Program-made: the position numbers and the translations under genes | The notes under the pieces: model-generated | What the model saw: only the letters and a program-made list of their open reading frames with translations | What the model was told of the DNA's origin: nothing | The model's database searches: none | Part shown: piece after piece, positions 7,786-15,786 of the stretch | Layout: every line of letters starts with the position of its first letter | Position numbering within the stretch: the stretch's first letter is position 1 | From: Promicromonospora umidemergens | GTDB taxonomy: Bacteria > Actinomycetota > Actinomycetes > Actinomycetales > Cellulomonadaceae | Length of the DNA stretch: 38,009 nt | Assembly: GCF_024171995.1 (NCBI RefSeq) | Contig: NZ_JAMTCT010000034.1 | Location: 1-38,009, forward strand | Direction: 5' to 3'

Positions 7786-8332
7786 GTCCGCCGTGACAGA
7801 GGAATGGGTGCTGCTGAGCTACCGCCTGCCGAGGGAGCCGTCCTCGCCGCGCGTGGCTCTGTGGCGACGACTCAAGCGGCTGGGCGTCGCCCAGATCTCG
7901 GACGGGTTGGTCGCGCTGCCCGCCGACGCCCGCACCCGCGAGCAGCTGGACTGGGCAGCCGGCGAGGTGGTCGAGCACGGCGGCACGTCCAGCGTCTGGC
8001 TGGCGCGACCCATGTCGGTGGCGCAGGAACGCGAGCTGGCGACCGCGATGGCGGCGGACCGCGCCGCCGAGTACGTCGATCTGGAGACGTCCGCGCGTCA
8101 GGCCATGACCGAGCAACCGGTCGAGCAGCGCAAGGTCCTCGTCAAGCTGCGCCGCACTCTCCGGGAGATATCCCGGAGAGACTTCTTCCCGCCCGACGAA
8201 CGGGACCGCGCACAGGCCGCGCTGCGTCTGCTCGAAGAGCGATCAGCCGATGGCGCCGTTCCCGAACCGGCAGCGCAGCCAAACACACGGGGCAAGCAGG
8301 CCTCGAGCCGGCGCGCAGCGGGTGCGCGATGA
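7784..8332 (+). CDS. chrB: ChrB N-terminal domain protein (chromate-response regulator, part 1)
   Basis: This 182-residue protein (start MSAVTEEWVLLSYRLPREPS) matches the N-terminal domain of ChrB, which controls chromate-resistance operons. The segment VALWRRLKRLGVAQISDGLV is the typical conserved opening, and the C-terminal half is helical and charged (LVKLRRTLREISRRDFFPPD). Classical ChrB is one protein of about 310-330 residues; here the C-terminal domain is a separate gene overlapping by ATGA. The start codon lies inside a perfect palindrome, which points to tight autoregulation. It probably forms a complex with the next gene product. Confidence 0.85.
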   Translation: MSAVTEEWVLLSYRLPREPSSPRVALWRRLKRLGVAQISDGLVALPADARTREQLDWAAGEVVEHGGTSSVWLARPMSVAQERELATAMAADRAAEYVDLETSARQAMTEQPVEQRKVLVKLRRTLREISRRDFFPPDERDRAQAALRLLEERSADGAVPEPAAQPNTRGKQASSRRAAGAR

Positions 8333-8760
8333 GGTGGGCGACCCGTGCCGGGGTGCACATCGACCGAGCCGCGTGCGCGTGGTTGATCCGTCGGTTCGTC
8401 GACCCCGACGCCGAGTTCGTGTTCGTCGCCGACCCTGCCGAGGTCCCTGACGACGCGACACCGTTCGACATGCGCGGCGTCGACCTAGGCCATCACGGCA
8501 GCGACTGCAGCTTCGAGACGATCCTCGTCCGGTACGAGCTGACCGACCCCGTACTGGTCCGGATCGGCCAGATCGTGCACGAGGCGGATCTCGACGACGG
8601 CAGGTACGACGCGCCGGAGGCGCCGGGCCTGGACGTCGTGCTGCGTGGGCTGTCCATGACCGGTGACGACGAACGCACGCTGGCCCTTACCGGGCCGCTG
8701 TTCGACGGGCTCTACGAGTTCTTCCGGCGCTCCTACCTGCTGGGCCGCGAACCCGCCTGA
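8329..8760 (+). CDS. chrB: ChrB C-terminal domain protein (part 2)
   Basis: A 143-residue protein corresponding to the ChrB C-terminal domain: it opens RWATRAGVHIDRAACAWLIR, with the conserved RFVDPDAEFVFV following, then FDMRGVDLGHHGSDCSFETI and IGQIVHEADLDDGRY. The His/Cys/Asp-rich segments are conserved in the family and may bind chromate or a metal. It starts with an ATGA overlap on the preceding gene, so the two halves are made together and likely act as one split regulator. Free-standing copies of this domain also occur in other bacteria as chromate-resistance proteins. Confidence 0.85.
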   Translation: MRWATRAGVHIDRAACAWLIRRFVDPDAEFVFVADPAEVPDDATPFDMRGVDLGHHGSDCSFETILVRYELTDPVLVRIGQIVHEADLDDGRYDAPEAPGLDVVLRGLSMTGDDERTLALTGPLFDGLYEFFRRSYLLGREPA

Positions 8761-8808
8761 CCTGCAGACCCCACACGACCACACTCGAAAGCCGACCATA
8801 GGAGAGAC

Positions 8809-10200
8809 ATGAGCACCGAGCACGACGGCGCTACGCCGCCAGTTGCCGTCCAGGGAGACCTGATCCCGTTCCGAACCGCGGTGCGCGCCTGGTTCGCGAT
8901 CTCGTGGCAGACGTTCGGCGGCCCCGCTGGGCAGATCGCCGTCATGCAGCGCACCCTCGTGGACGAGAAGCGGTGGATCGGGCAGGGCCGGTTCCTGCAC
9001 GCGCTCAACTACTGCATGCTCCTACCCGGACCCGAGGCGCAGCAGCTCGCCGTCTACACCGGCTGGCTGCTCAACGGCTGGCGCGGGGGCCTGGTCGCGG
9101 GCGGCCTGTTCGTGCTGCCGGGGATGCTCGCCCTGCTGGTGCTGTCCGCGATCTACGTCGCCTTCGGCGAGACCACCGTCGTCTCGGCGGTGTTCGCCGG
9201 CCTTGCGCCGGCCGTCCTGGCGATCGTGGTCCAGGCGGTGCTCCGGGTGGGCAAGCGGGCCCTGACCAGCCCAGCGCTGGTGGTCCTCGCGGTGGTCGCC
9301 TTCGTGGCACTGACATTCTTCGCGGTGCCGTTCCCCCTCGTCGTGCTCGGCGCCGGTGTGATCGGGTGGCTCGTACACCGGTACGCGCCGAGCTGGATCG
9401 CGACTTCCGCCGGGCACGGAAAGGAGAGCGACGGCCCTGCCCCGCTCATCCCGGACGACGCCTTGCACGCCGAGAAGCCGTCCGGGCGCCGGGCTCTGCG
9501 GGTACTCGTGTTGGGTCTGCTTGCATGGGGCATCCCGCTCGGCGCGGTCGCGCTGCTGACCGGTGTGGACAGTGTGTTCACGCAGCAGGGTTTGTTCTTC
9601 TCGGGCAGTGCCCTGGTGACGTTCGGCGGTGCCTACGCGGTGCTGGCCTACGTCGCGCAGCAGGCGGTGCAGACCTACGCGTGGGTCACGCCGGGCGAGA
9701 TGACGCGCGGTCTGGCGCTGGCCGAGACCACGCCCGGGCCGCTGATCATGGTCGTGCAGTTCGTCGCGTTCCTCGGCGCCTACCGCAACCCGGGCGACCT
9801 CGACCCGTGGGCCGCTGCCGTGCTGGGCGCGCTGCTGACCACCTGGGTCACCTTCGTGCCGTCGTTCCTCTTCATCTTCCTCGGCGCGCCCTACGTCGAG
9901 CGGCTCCGGGGCAACCGGACGCTGAGCGCGGCCCTCACGGCCATCACCGCGGCGGTCGTGGGTGTCATCGCCAACCTCGCGCTCTACTTCACCACGCACA
10001 CGCTCTTCGCCACCTCGAACCCCTGGACCGCTGGTCCGCTGTCGTTCGATGTTCCCGACCTCGCCACGATCCAGCCTGCCGCGGTCGGGATCGCGGTGTT
10101 GGCGGCGGTGTTGCTGTTCGTGGTGCGCTGGTCGGTGCTGCGCACGCTGGGCGTGTGCGCGGTGGTCGGGCTCGGCCTGGGGCTGGCCGGCTTGCTCTGA
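8809..10200 (+). CDS. chrA: Chromate efflux transporter ChrA
   Basis: A 463-residue long-chain ChrA (CHR family) membrane protein. Two homologous halves are visible. The first carries FAISWQTFGGPAGQIAVMQR and LLPGPEAQQLAVYTGW. The second carries SGSALVTFGGAYAVLAYVAQ and TTPGPLIMVVQFVAFLGAY. These contain the conserved FGG and PGP motifs of chromate antiporters, which expel chromate using the proton gradient. About ten to twelve helices are predicted, with a cytoplasmic linker at GHGKESDGPAPLIPDDALHA. The start ATG has GGAGAG upstream and follows chrB by 48 bases. An IS1380-type element is inserted 57 bases after its stop; the gene itself is intact. Confidence 0.95.
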   Translation: MSTEHDGATPPVAVQGDLIPFRTAVRAWFAISWQTFGGPAGQIAVMQRTLVDEKRWIGQGRFLHALNYCMLLPGPEAQQLAVYTGWLLNGWRGGLVAGGLFVLPGMLALLVLSAIYVAFGETTVVSAVFAGLAPAVLAIVVQAVLRVGKRALTSPALVVLAVVAFVALTFFAVPFPLVVLGAGVIGWLVHRYAPSWIATSAGHGKESDGPAPLIPDDALHAEKPSGRRALRVLVLGLLAWGIPLGAVALLTGVDSVFTQQGLFFSGSALVTFGGAYAVLAYVAQQAVQTYAWVTPGEMTRGLALAETTPGPLIMVVQFVAFLGAYRNPGDLDPWAAAVLGALLTTWVTFVPSFLFIFLGAPYVERLRGNRTLSAALTAITAAVVGVIANLALYFTTHTLFATSNPWTAGPLSFDVPDLATIQPAAVGIAVLAAVLLFVVRWSVLRTLGVCAVVGLGLGLAGLL

Positions 10201-10298
10201 CGTCAACGCGGGGCGGCAAGTCGTCGCGACTCGTAGCGCACGGCGGTAGCGGCGGCCCTAGCCTCGATCCTTCGTGGGTGAGGTGAGTCAAGGCATAG

Positions 10299-10369
10299 GA
10301 AAGGTGCTCTGAACTGGCACGATACGTCTTGTCGAGGGACGTGTCGGGCTGAGGATCGGAGCACCTTTC
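10299..10369. repeat. Inverted repeat in the IS1380-type leader
   Basis: GAAAGGTGCTC (10299-10309) and GAGCACCTTTC (10359-10369) are perfect 11-base inverted copies. The right arm lies just before the GTG start at 10372 and includes the purine-rich GGAG (10358-10361). Folded in RNA, the arms would sequester the ribosome-binding site; as DNA they could bind the transposase. Either would limit transposase production. Confidence 0.6.
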
Positions 10370-10371
10370 TG

Positions 10372-11868
10372 GTGGGCGAGACTACCGCGTGGGATGCGCG
10401 TTTGGAACTGACCGCTGACGGTAAAGGGCTGGTCGCGAACGTGGGTGTGGTGCTGCTGCGTAAGACCGCCGACGCTGTCGGCCTGACCGCTCGGATCTCG
10501 GAGGTGTTCGGGCCGGGCAGGGTCGAGCGGATCTGCCGCGGGGCGGTGCTGGTGGGTGCGGCGTCGGCGATCGCTGCGGGGGCCAGAAACTTGTCGCAGG
10601 TCGAGCGGATGCTCGCCGGCCATGCCGGCACGTTCGGGTCGTGCGGTTCGGACTCGACGCTGTGGCGGACTCTGGACTCCATCGACGAGCGGGTCTTGAG
10701 GCGTTTGTCGCGCGCTCGTGCCAGAAGTCGCAGGACGTTGTGGCGGATGCTGGCCGCGCGGCCGGGCGGCTTCCCGTGGCTGCGGGTCGGCGGCAAACGG
10801 TTGGAGGGGTGGGTCGTGGTGGACCTGGACGCCACGATCGTGGGCTGCCACTCCCGTAAGCAGAACGCGACGGGGACCTACAAGGGCGGGTTCGGGCACC
10901 ACCACCTCGGCGGGTGGATCGCGAACACCGGCGAGTCCCTGTCGACCCTGCCCCGACCGGGGAACGCGGGCAGCAATACCGCGACCGACCACGTCACCGT
11001 GCTGGACGAGGTCCTCGCGCAGATCCCTGACGAGGGCCGGCACTCCAAGCTGCTGGTGCGGATCGACGGCGCCGGCGCGTCCCACGACACGGTCAGCCAC
11101 CTGGAACGGCTGGGCACCACCCGGCGCCGGGTGGCCTGGACGATCGGCTGGACCATCACCAGCGTTGAGGAGGCAGCGATCAAGGCTCTGCCCGAGCGGG
11201 TATGGGTGCCCTACCTCGACCAGGACGGCACGATCGCCCCGCCCGTCGACTACGACGACGCGACCAGCGACGAGACCCACGGCTGCGGCGGGCCCGGGTC
11301 TGAGTACGGGCATGTCGCCGAGCTGACCGGGCTGGCGAAGCGGCCCGGCTGGCCGACCAGCATGCGGCTGATCGTGCGCCGGGTCCCGATCGCGCCACGC
11401 GACCAGGCTGCGGGGAAGGTCACCGCCCTGGAGAAGGCCACCGGGTGGAAATACGCGATCACCGCGACGAACATCGGCCGGATGCGCGGCATCCCCGGGA
11501 CGAACCAGCCGCAGTGGCTCGATGTCCTGCACCGTCACCACGCCGTCGTCGAGGACCACGTCCGGGCCGCGAAGACCACGGGCCTTGGCCTGCTGCCCTC
11601 GGCGTCCTGGCGGATCAACACCGCCTGGGTCCTGCTGACCGGCATCGCCCGTGACCTCGACGTCTGGACCCGGCTGCTCGCCTTCCACGACCACGAGCTC
11701 CTGGCGAAGGCCGAGCCAGCCACGATGCGCGAGCTCGTCTACTGGCTGCCCGCCCGCCTGGCCCACCACGCCCGCAAAAGGTGGCTGCGCTTCGACCGCG
11801 ACCACCCGCACACCGACGCGATCACCACCGCCTGGCACCGCCTCGCGGCTCTACCCGCCGTGACCTGA
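10372..11868 (+). CDS. IS1380-family transposase
   Basis: A 498-residue full-length transposase starting at GTG 10372. IS1380 hallmarks are present: the first catalytic Asp region VVVDLDATIVGCHSRKQNA followed by TYKGGFGHHHLGGWIANTGE, a second Asp in LLVRIDGAGAS, and the late W-R-I-N-T-A-W segment (SASWRINTAWVLLTGIARDL). The frame is uninterrupted, so the protein is probably active in trans even though its element has been split by another IS downstream of the gene. Expression may be dampened by the inverted repeat covering its translation start. Confidence 0.9.
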   Translation: MGETTAWDARLELTADGKGLVANVGVVLLRKTADAVGLTARISEVFGPGRVERICRGAVLVGAASAIAAGARNLSQVERMLAGHAGTFGSCGSDSTLWRTLDSIDERVLRRLSRARARSRRTLWRMLAARPGGFPWLRVGGKRLEGWVVVDLDATIVGCHSRKQNATGTYKGGFGHHHLGGWIANTGESLSTLPRPGNAGSNTATDHVTVLDEVLAQIPDEGRHSKLLVRIDGAGASHDTVSHLERLGTTRRRVAWTIGWTITSVEEAAIKALPERVWVPYLDQDGTIAPPVDYDDATSDETHGCGGPGSEYGHVAELTGLAKRPGWPTSMRLIVRRVPIAPRDQAAGKVTALEKATGWKYAITATNIGRMRGIPGTNQPQWLDVLHRHHAVVEDHVRAAKTTGLGLLPSASWRINTAWVLLTGIARDLDVWTRLLAFHDHELLAKAEPATMRELVYWLPARLAHHARKRWLRFDRDHPHTDAITTAWHRLAALPAVT

Positions 11869-12000
11869 CCAGCCCGACGACTGTTCCCACGAACCGGAAC
11901 GGAGCGACCGCACAACCCCCGGCCGGAACCGGCGCACGCAGCGACACGCGCACGGCAACCATGCCCAAGACGCGCCAACCACCAAATCGGACGAACCGCC

Positions 12001-13395
12001 CAGGGCCGGTCGGTTCGTTTTGGTTCCGTTATCTGACCAGCGCGAACGTTCGCTCGGGCTGGCGGTAGCAGGCCTGGGTGGTGGTGGTCACGGGTAGGCC
12101 GGCGAGGTGGATGAGGCTGATCGCGGTCGAGCGCAGCAGGGTCCATAGGCGGGTCGTGTTCGCTCGTCGGGTGGTGTGGCGGTCCTCGTCGAAGACGACG
12201 TCGCGGATCCAGTGCAGGCGGTTCTCGATGCCCCACCGGGTGCGGATCATGTGAGCGATCTGGGCGAACGTCGCTCGCTCGGGGCCGAGGCTGGTGACGT
12301 AGAACAGGACGGTCGTGGATGCTGGCCCGCCGGCGGAGTGCCTACGGGTGGCTGTCACGCGGATCGCCTGCCGGGCCCCGGGCAGGGACAGCCCACCGCC
12401 GGGAACCCCGGCCGGGGTGGTGATCTCTACGACCTGGTAGGCGCGGGACTCGACTCGCCCGTGCAGGGTGGCGCTGGTGCGGACGGTGACCGGGACCTGG
12501 TCCCAGGGGATCTCTGCGACCTCGGCCTGCAGGAGCGACCGGTTGGCCTTGACTGCCAGGACGTAGTGCGCGCCCCGGGCGCGCAGGTAGGACGCTGTGG
12601 CCCTGGTGGTGTGGGCGGCGTCGCCGGTGATGACCCATCCGCTGATCGAGCCGACCTGGTCGAGCGCTACCTGCACCGCGGCGCCCTCCCCGCCCTTGCC
12701 CGTGCGTGGGTCGACCTCGGCGGTGGCGAGCACGACCCCGGGGTCCGGGGCGAACACCGCCAGCTGCATCGGCGGCGCACCGTCCTTGGCCCGCCGGTCG
12801 TGCCGTGCACCACGCAACGCCTTGCCGTCCACCGCCACATGCATCAAAGGCTCCTCGACCAGGCCCTCGCCGGTGGTCGCGGCCAGCCGGTCGGTGAGCC
12901 AGGCGGTCATCACCTCGGCCACCACGGCCATGTCGAGGCCGGCCATCGCTCCCGCCAGCGTCGAGCGGACCGGGAGCCGACCCCGGCCGAAGCCCAGCCC
13001 GAGGACCACCGCCGGTGCCAGGTCACCGGCCCACGCGACCGCCGAGCGCAGGCTGCGGCAGCCCGCGAGCGTGGCCAGGACCAGCAGCGCGAGCATCGAC
13101 GCCAGCGAGTACTGCCGCGCCTCGCGCCGACGCGGGTCAGCGACCGACTCGAGCGCCGTGACCAGAGAGCCGAGCGCGGCCCTCGCTTCCAGCATCCCGT
13201 CCAGACCACCCGGAGGCAGGTAGCGGTCGACGGCAGGGCTCAGCGAAGATAGCGACATCGGGCATGGTCCTTCGGGAAGACGGCAGCGTAGAGAACTCCC
13301 ATCTTCCCTGGTCAGGGCCATGCCCGACCCCATTACCGACCATCACACCCCACGGTCAAGCCCACGTCTCGCCCACCGAGAACCGACCAGCCCTG
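12001..13395. mobile_element. ISAs1-type insertion sequence nested in the IS1380-type element
   Basis: Terminal inverted repeats CAGGGCCGGTCGGTTC (12001-12016) and the complement of CAGGGCTGGTCGGTTC (13380-13395) match at 15 of 16 positions. The flanks repeat CGAACCGC (11992-11999 and 13396-13403), extendable to nine bases with one mismatch, which fits the 8-10 base duplications of ISAs1 elements. At 1395 bases it is normal in length and carries one intact transposase gene on the minus strand. Confidence 0.88.
12029..13258 (-). CDS. ISAs1-family DDE transposase (copy 1)
   Basis: A 409-residue transposase beginning MSLSSLSPAVDRYLPPGGLD behind GAAGGA; an upstream in-frame ATG at 13333 would add 25 residues without a better ribosome site. 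The ISAs1/H-repeat signature is clear: SLASMLALLVLATLAGCRSL, the first Asp in MHVAVDGKALRGARHD, the second Asp in GWVITGDAAHTTRATA, and the C-terminal R-W-G-I-E-N-R-L-H-W-I-R-D-V-V-F-D-E-D block holding the catalytic Glu. Full length and uninterrupted, so probably active. It is only moderately similar to copy 2 at 18818-19942, so the two elements are different members rather than duplicates. Confidence 0.92.
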   Translation of the reverse strand: MSLSSLSPAVDRYLPPGGLDGMLEARAALGSLVTALESVADPRRREARQYSLASMLALLVLATLAGCRSLRSAVAWAGDLAPAVVLGLGFGRGRLPVRSTLAGAMAGLDMAVVAEVMTAWLTDRLAATTGEGLVEEPLMHVAVDGKALRGARHDRRAKDGAPPMQLAVFAPDPGVVLATAEVDPRTGKGGEGAAVQVALDQVGSISGWVITGDAAHTTRATASYLRARGAHYVLAVKANRSLLQAEVAEIPWDQVPVTVRTSATLHGRVESRAYQVVEITTPAGVPGGGLSLPGARQAIRVTATRRHSAGGPASTTVLFYVTSLGPERATFAQIAHMIRTRWGIENRLHWIRDVVFDEDRHTTRRANTTRLWTLLRSTAISLIHLAGLPVTTTTQACYRQPERTFALVR

Positions 13396-13438
13396 CGAAC
13401 CGCTCAGGCCGGGCTACCCACCAAGTGAATGATCGAGG

Positions 13439-13588
13439 CTAGAGACACGCTCGCAGCTCGTATCCGGCATCAGCGGCGGCTTCCTCGATCTGGCTTCGGT
13501 CAACGGGCGCGATGTCTTGGAACGTTACTCGTCCACTTGGCGCGTCGAGCCGCACTCGCCACACACCGGGAACGGCGGACAAATCCAT
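13439..13588 (-). pseudogene. Possible heavy-metal-associated (HMA) domain fragment
   Basis: A 49-codon frame from ATG 13588 reads MDLSAVPGVWRVRLDAPSGR, then VTFQDIAPVDRSQIEEAAAD, then AGYELRACL. The pattern (SAVPGVxxVxVD, GxV, then I--A--AGYEL) resembles the second half of an HMA/CopZ domain. In the same frame upstream lies Cys-Pro-Cys, but a stop (the end of the XRE gene) precedes it. The stop TAG at 13439-13441 is supplied by the terminal bases of the IS1380-type element, so any original continuation was lost. Tentative: it could be a different small protein. Confidence 0.35.
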
Positions 13589-13624
13589 AGAGCGCGCGCG
13601 TTGGTAGTTCTCGCAGGGGCACTC

Positions 13625-14794
13625 CTATCGCCGTCGTGAGTTCCTACGGGCGCTCGCGAGGTCGAGGACCTCTGCGGTCTTGTGTTCTCCTGCCTTCACG
13701 TTGGCTGTACGTGCCCAGGTGTTGATCCACTCTGGTTTTGTACCGACGTCGTAGGACGCCTTGGCGGCCGCTTGCTTGCCGAACGCCCGATCAAGAGCTT
13801 GTCCGAGAAGTAGCGGTGTTTCGTCGGCTACCGGAATCGGTTCGCTTGTTCGCCAGCCTTGCGACGAGATTTGAATCTGAAGACTTCGCGCACGCTGTTC
13901 GCTGATCACGCCCAGGTCTCGGGCGCGCATGACGGCCGCCCCGACGGTGATCCCGTACTCGGCCTTGATCGCGAGATAGCCGTGAAGGGTCAGGCCTTCT
14001 GAGATCCGCGAACGAACCACTTCGGGCGGCAGCAGGCACGCGCCGGCGAACTTGTAGGCCCTGCGCTCCTCGGGGCTACGGGTGCTCTTTATCGGGTTCA
14101 TGAGCCCCCGATCGAAGATCAGATGGCCGACCTCGTGCAGCAGGGTGAGCCGCTTGACTCCACCCGGGACGGCGGCGGCGAGTGCGACTAGTGGGCGATC
14201 GTTCAAGGGTGACGGTCGAGAGCACGCCGTGTGCCCACGGACCTCGTCGGAGAGATGGTCGAGGTTGTCGACAACACCGACTCCCAGCCGCTCCAGTGCA
14301 CGCGTCGCGTTCAGGAGCGGCGCGACGTCGTCCAGGCCAACTGCCTGTCGAAAGGCACGCGCTACCCGCTCGGTGTCGTGGTCGTAGTCCTCGGGATCGG
14401 GGAGGCGCGCCGTGTGATAGCCCGAGGCGATCGAGGCGTGACGAAACAGTCGTGACGCCTCGTTATAGAACTCGACCACGCGGTTCTCGTCGCGCGCCGT
14501 GGCCCTCGAGTTCTTCCGGAACGTGACGGTTCCGGTCCTGCTCTCGTCAGGTTCCACGCTGAAGAACGACAGCGGCAGGTTGAACATCGCACTCGCGTCG
14601 ACGACGAGAGTTTCGGGTGCGGGGCGCGCGCCACTCTCGACCTGTGAGAGGAACGACTGCGTGACTCCGAGTTGTCCGGCGAGGTCAGTCTGAGTCAGGT
14701 CATGAAGGTGGCGCAGGGCGGTCAGCCGAGGTCCGTGGGCATGGAGCAGCAGATCAGCCGTCAAGCCGGTTGCTCTGCTCGTCGATGTCGACAT
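13625..14794 (-). CDS. XRE-family regulator fused to ImmA/IrrE metallopeptidase
   Basis: A 389-residue protein. Residues 20-80 form an XRE helix-turn-helix (LRHLHDLTQTDLAGQLGVTQ, then SFLSQVESGARPAP). The middle holds an ImmA/IrrE zinc peptidase domain with the catalytic motif LLHEVGHLIFDRG; EERRAYKFAGACLLPPE supplies the downstream residues usual in the family. Such proteins typically cleave a repressor or antitoxin, or act as the antitoxin half of a pair. It overlaps the end of the upstream gene by 41 bases, so the two are expressed together. The dyad at 15433-15447 over the shared promoter is a likely binding site. The target is unknown. Confidence 0.85.
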   Translation of the reverse strand: MSTSTSRATGLTADLLLHAHGPRLTALRHLHDLTQTDLAGQLGVTQSFLSQVESGARPAPETLVVDASAMFNLPLSFFSVEPDESRTGTVTFRKNSRATARDENRVVEFYNEASRLFRHASIASGYHTARLPDPEDYDHDTERVARAFRQAVGLDDVAPLLNATRALERLGVGVVDNLDHLSDEVRGHTACSRPSPLNDRPLVALAAAVPGGVKRLTLLHEVGHLIFDRGLMNPIKSTRSPEERRAYKFAGACLLPPEVVRSRISEGLTLHGYLAIKAEYGITVGAAVMRARDLGVISEQRARSLQIQISSQGWRTSEPIPVADETPLLLGQALDRAFGKQAAAKASYDVGTKPEWINTWARTANVKAGEHKTAEVLDLASARRNSRRR

Positions 14795-15410
14795 GGAAGA
14801 GATCCTCGTCCTGGGGGTCGCCGGTGAACTTCAGGTGTGTAGTGAAGCCCCCACCGGGAAGCACTTCGAAGACCAGGTCGACCGGTACCGCGAGCCCGTA
14901 GTCGCCGGGGGCAAGCGTGTGCACGACCCGGAGGGTGAACTCGTCACGAACTGCGGCGTTCGTGTAGTCCCAGAGGAGAAGGAGCTGGACCTCCTGGCTT
15001 CCGGCCGGCGCGGGGCCCTTGGTCGGCAGGTCGAACAGCGGTTCGCTCTGCCAGTAGTCACGGCGTGCACGGGTGCTCCCGGCTACAGGCACGCCACCCG
15101 GATAGTTCCGCCGGCGTTCCTTGAGGAAACGCATCCGGATGCCTGAGCTCTCGTGCACGAGTCCCGTCTGGCCCATCGCCCGCGGATTGCCCGTGACAAG
15201 CCAGCCGTTCGGCAACTGCGATGCGTCCAGCTGCTCCCGGAACTCCGCACGCGCATGGATGGGCCGCAAATGCGGAAACTTCGAGTGGTCGAGATGGCCG
15301 AGCACCTTCTCGGCCTGCTCAAGCGCTGTGCTCATACCTGTGTGGAGCAGGCCTCCAAGGGCCTGGATCTCGGGCTCGACCAACTCGCGAACAGTGTCCT
15401 GCGACGCCAC
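14754..15410 (-). CDS. Uncharacterised partner of the XRE-ImmA regulator
   Basis: I do not recognise this 218-residue soluble protein. It starts at GTG 15410 with a strong AAAGGAG nine bases upstream. The N-terminal third is helical and charged; the rest is beta-rich with Trp/Arg/Tyr-rich stretches (STRARRDYWQSEPLFDLPTK) and hydrophobic strands (EVQLLLLWDYTNAAVRDEFT). There are no membrane segments, Cys motifs or catalytic signatures I can name. Its end overlaps the XRE-ImmA gene by 41 bases, a layout common to toxin-antitoxin or regulator-effector pairs. It could be the protein controlled or cleaved by that peptidase. GC content is lower than in the metal operons. Confidence 0.6.
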   Translation of the reverse strand: MASQDTVRELVEPEIQALGGLLHTGMSTALEQAEKVLGHLDHSKFPHLRPIHARAEFREQLDASQLPNGWLVTGNPRAMGQTGLVHESSGIRMRFLKERRRNYPGGVPVAGSTRARRDYWQSEPLFDLPTKGPAPAGSQEVQLLLLWDYTNAAVRDEFTLRVVHTLAPGDYGLAVPVDLVFEVLPGGGFTTHLKFTGDPQDEDLFHVDIDEQSNRLDG

Positions 15411-15432
15411 GACCAGCTCCTTTGGTATGAGT

Positions 15433-15447
15433 GCTCATATTATAAGC
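15433..15447. promoter_or_regulatory. Promoter with overlapping operator-like dyad
   Basis: On the minus strand a perfect -10 box TATAAT lies at 15439-15444, about 30 bases before the GTG at 15410. GCTCATATTATAAGC (15433-15447) is a 7-1-7 dyad with one mismatch directly over it. This fits autoregulation by the XRE protein of the same operon. The stretch from 15448 to 15786 holds no supported gene, only a partial copy of repeat R. Confidence 0.55.
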
Positions 15448-15572
15448 ATCAATGTAAGGGATGGTCGATCGCTGGGCGTGTCGTCCACGGGTCTGATCGG
15501 AGCGGCACCCATCCACGGTGCGTCTGACCTGCGGGCTGCACGGTGGGTGAGCCGGGTAGTGCTGTCAGATCC

Positions 15573-15612
15573 GACAGGTGGTAAACCCTGCAATTCCGGC
15601 ACATTGACGTGC
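15573..15612. repeat. Repeat R, partial copy A
   Basis: The 33 bases from GACAGGTGGTAAACC to GGCACATT match copy B (18570-18602) with one mismatch, and similarity runs a further seven bases with one mismatch. The left half of the repeat is missing here. It lies in the otherwise empty 376-base gap between the 218-residue protein and the pentapeptide protein. Confidence 0.75.
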
Positions 15613-15786
15613 ACCCGCGGATAGCTATGAGCGGCCCATCTGGCCAAGCCGCAGCCACGATTGTGGCCCGAGTTCCGCGGGGTTCGATGCTTGCGCCAGC
15701 GCGTTCGGCGACCCCGGGGTCGGTGAGGGTGACCTGCCAGGCTTGGTGGAGAGATGGTCACCGCGCCGGCCGGGTTGGACAGCGTG

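Larger units (their letters stand above)
10258..13442. mobile_element. IS1380-type element, interrupted by an ISAs1-type element
   Basis: The terminal inverted repeats can be read directly: CTAGCCTCGATCCTTC at 10258-10273 and its complement at 13427-13442, with one mismatch in 16. A transposase of the IS1380 family fills 10372-11868. Removing the 12001-13395 insertion and one copy of its target duplication leaves about 1.78 kb, a normal IS1380 length. No matching 4-base duplication flanks the outer ends (GGCC versus AGAC), so the element may have been rearranged after arrival. Confidence 0.8.
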
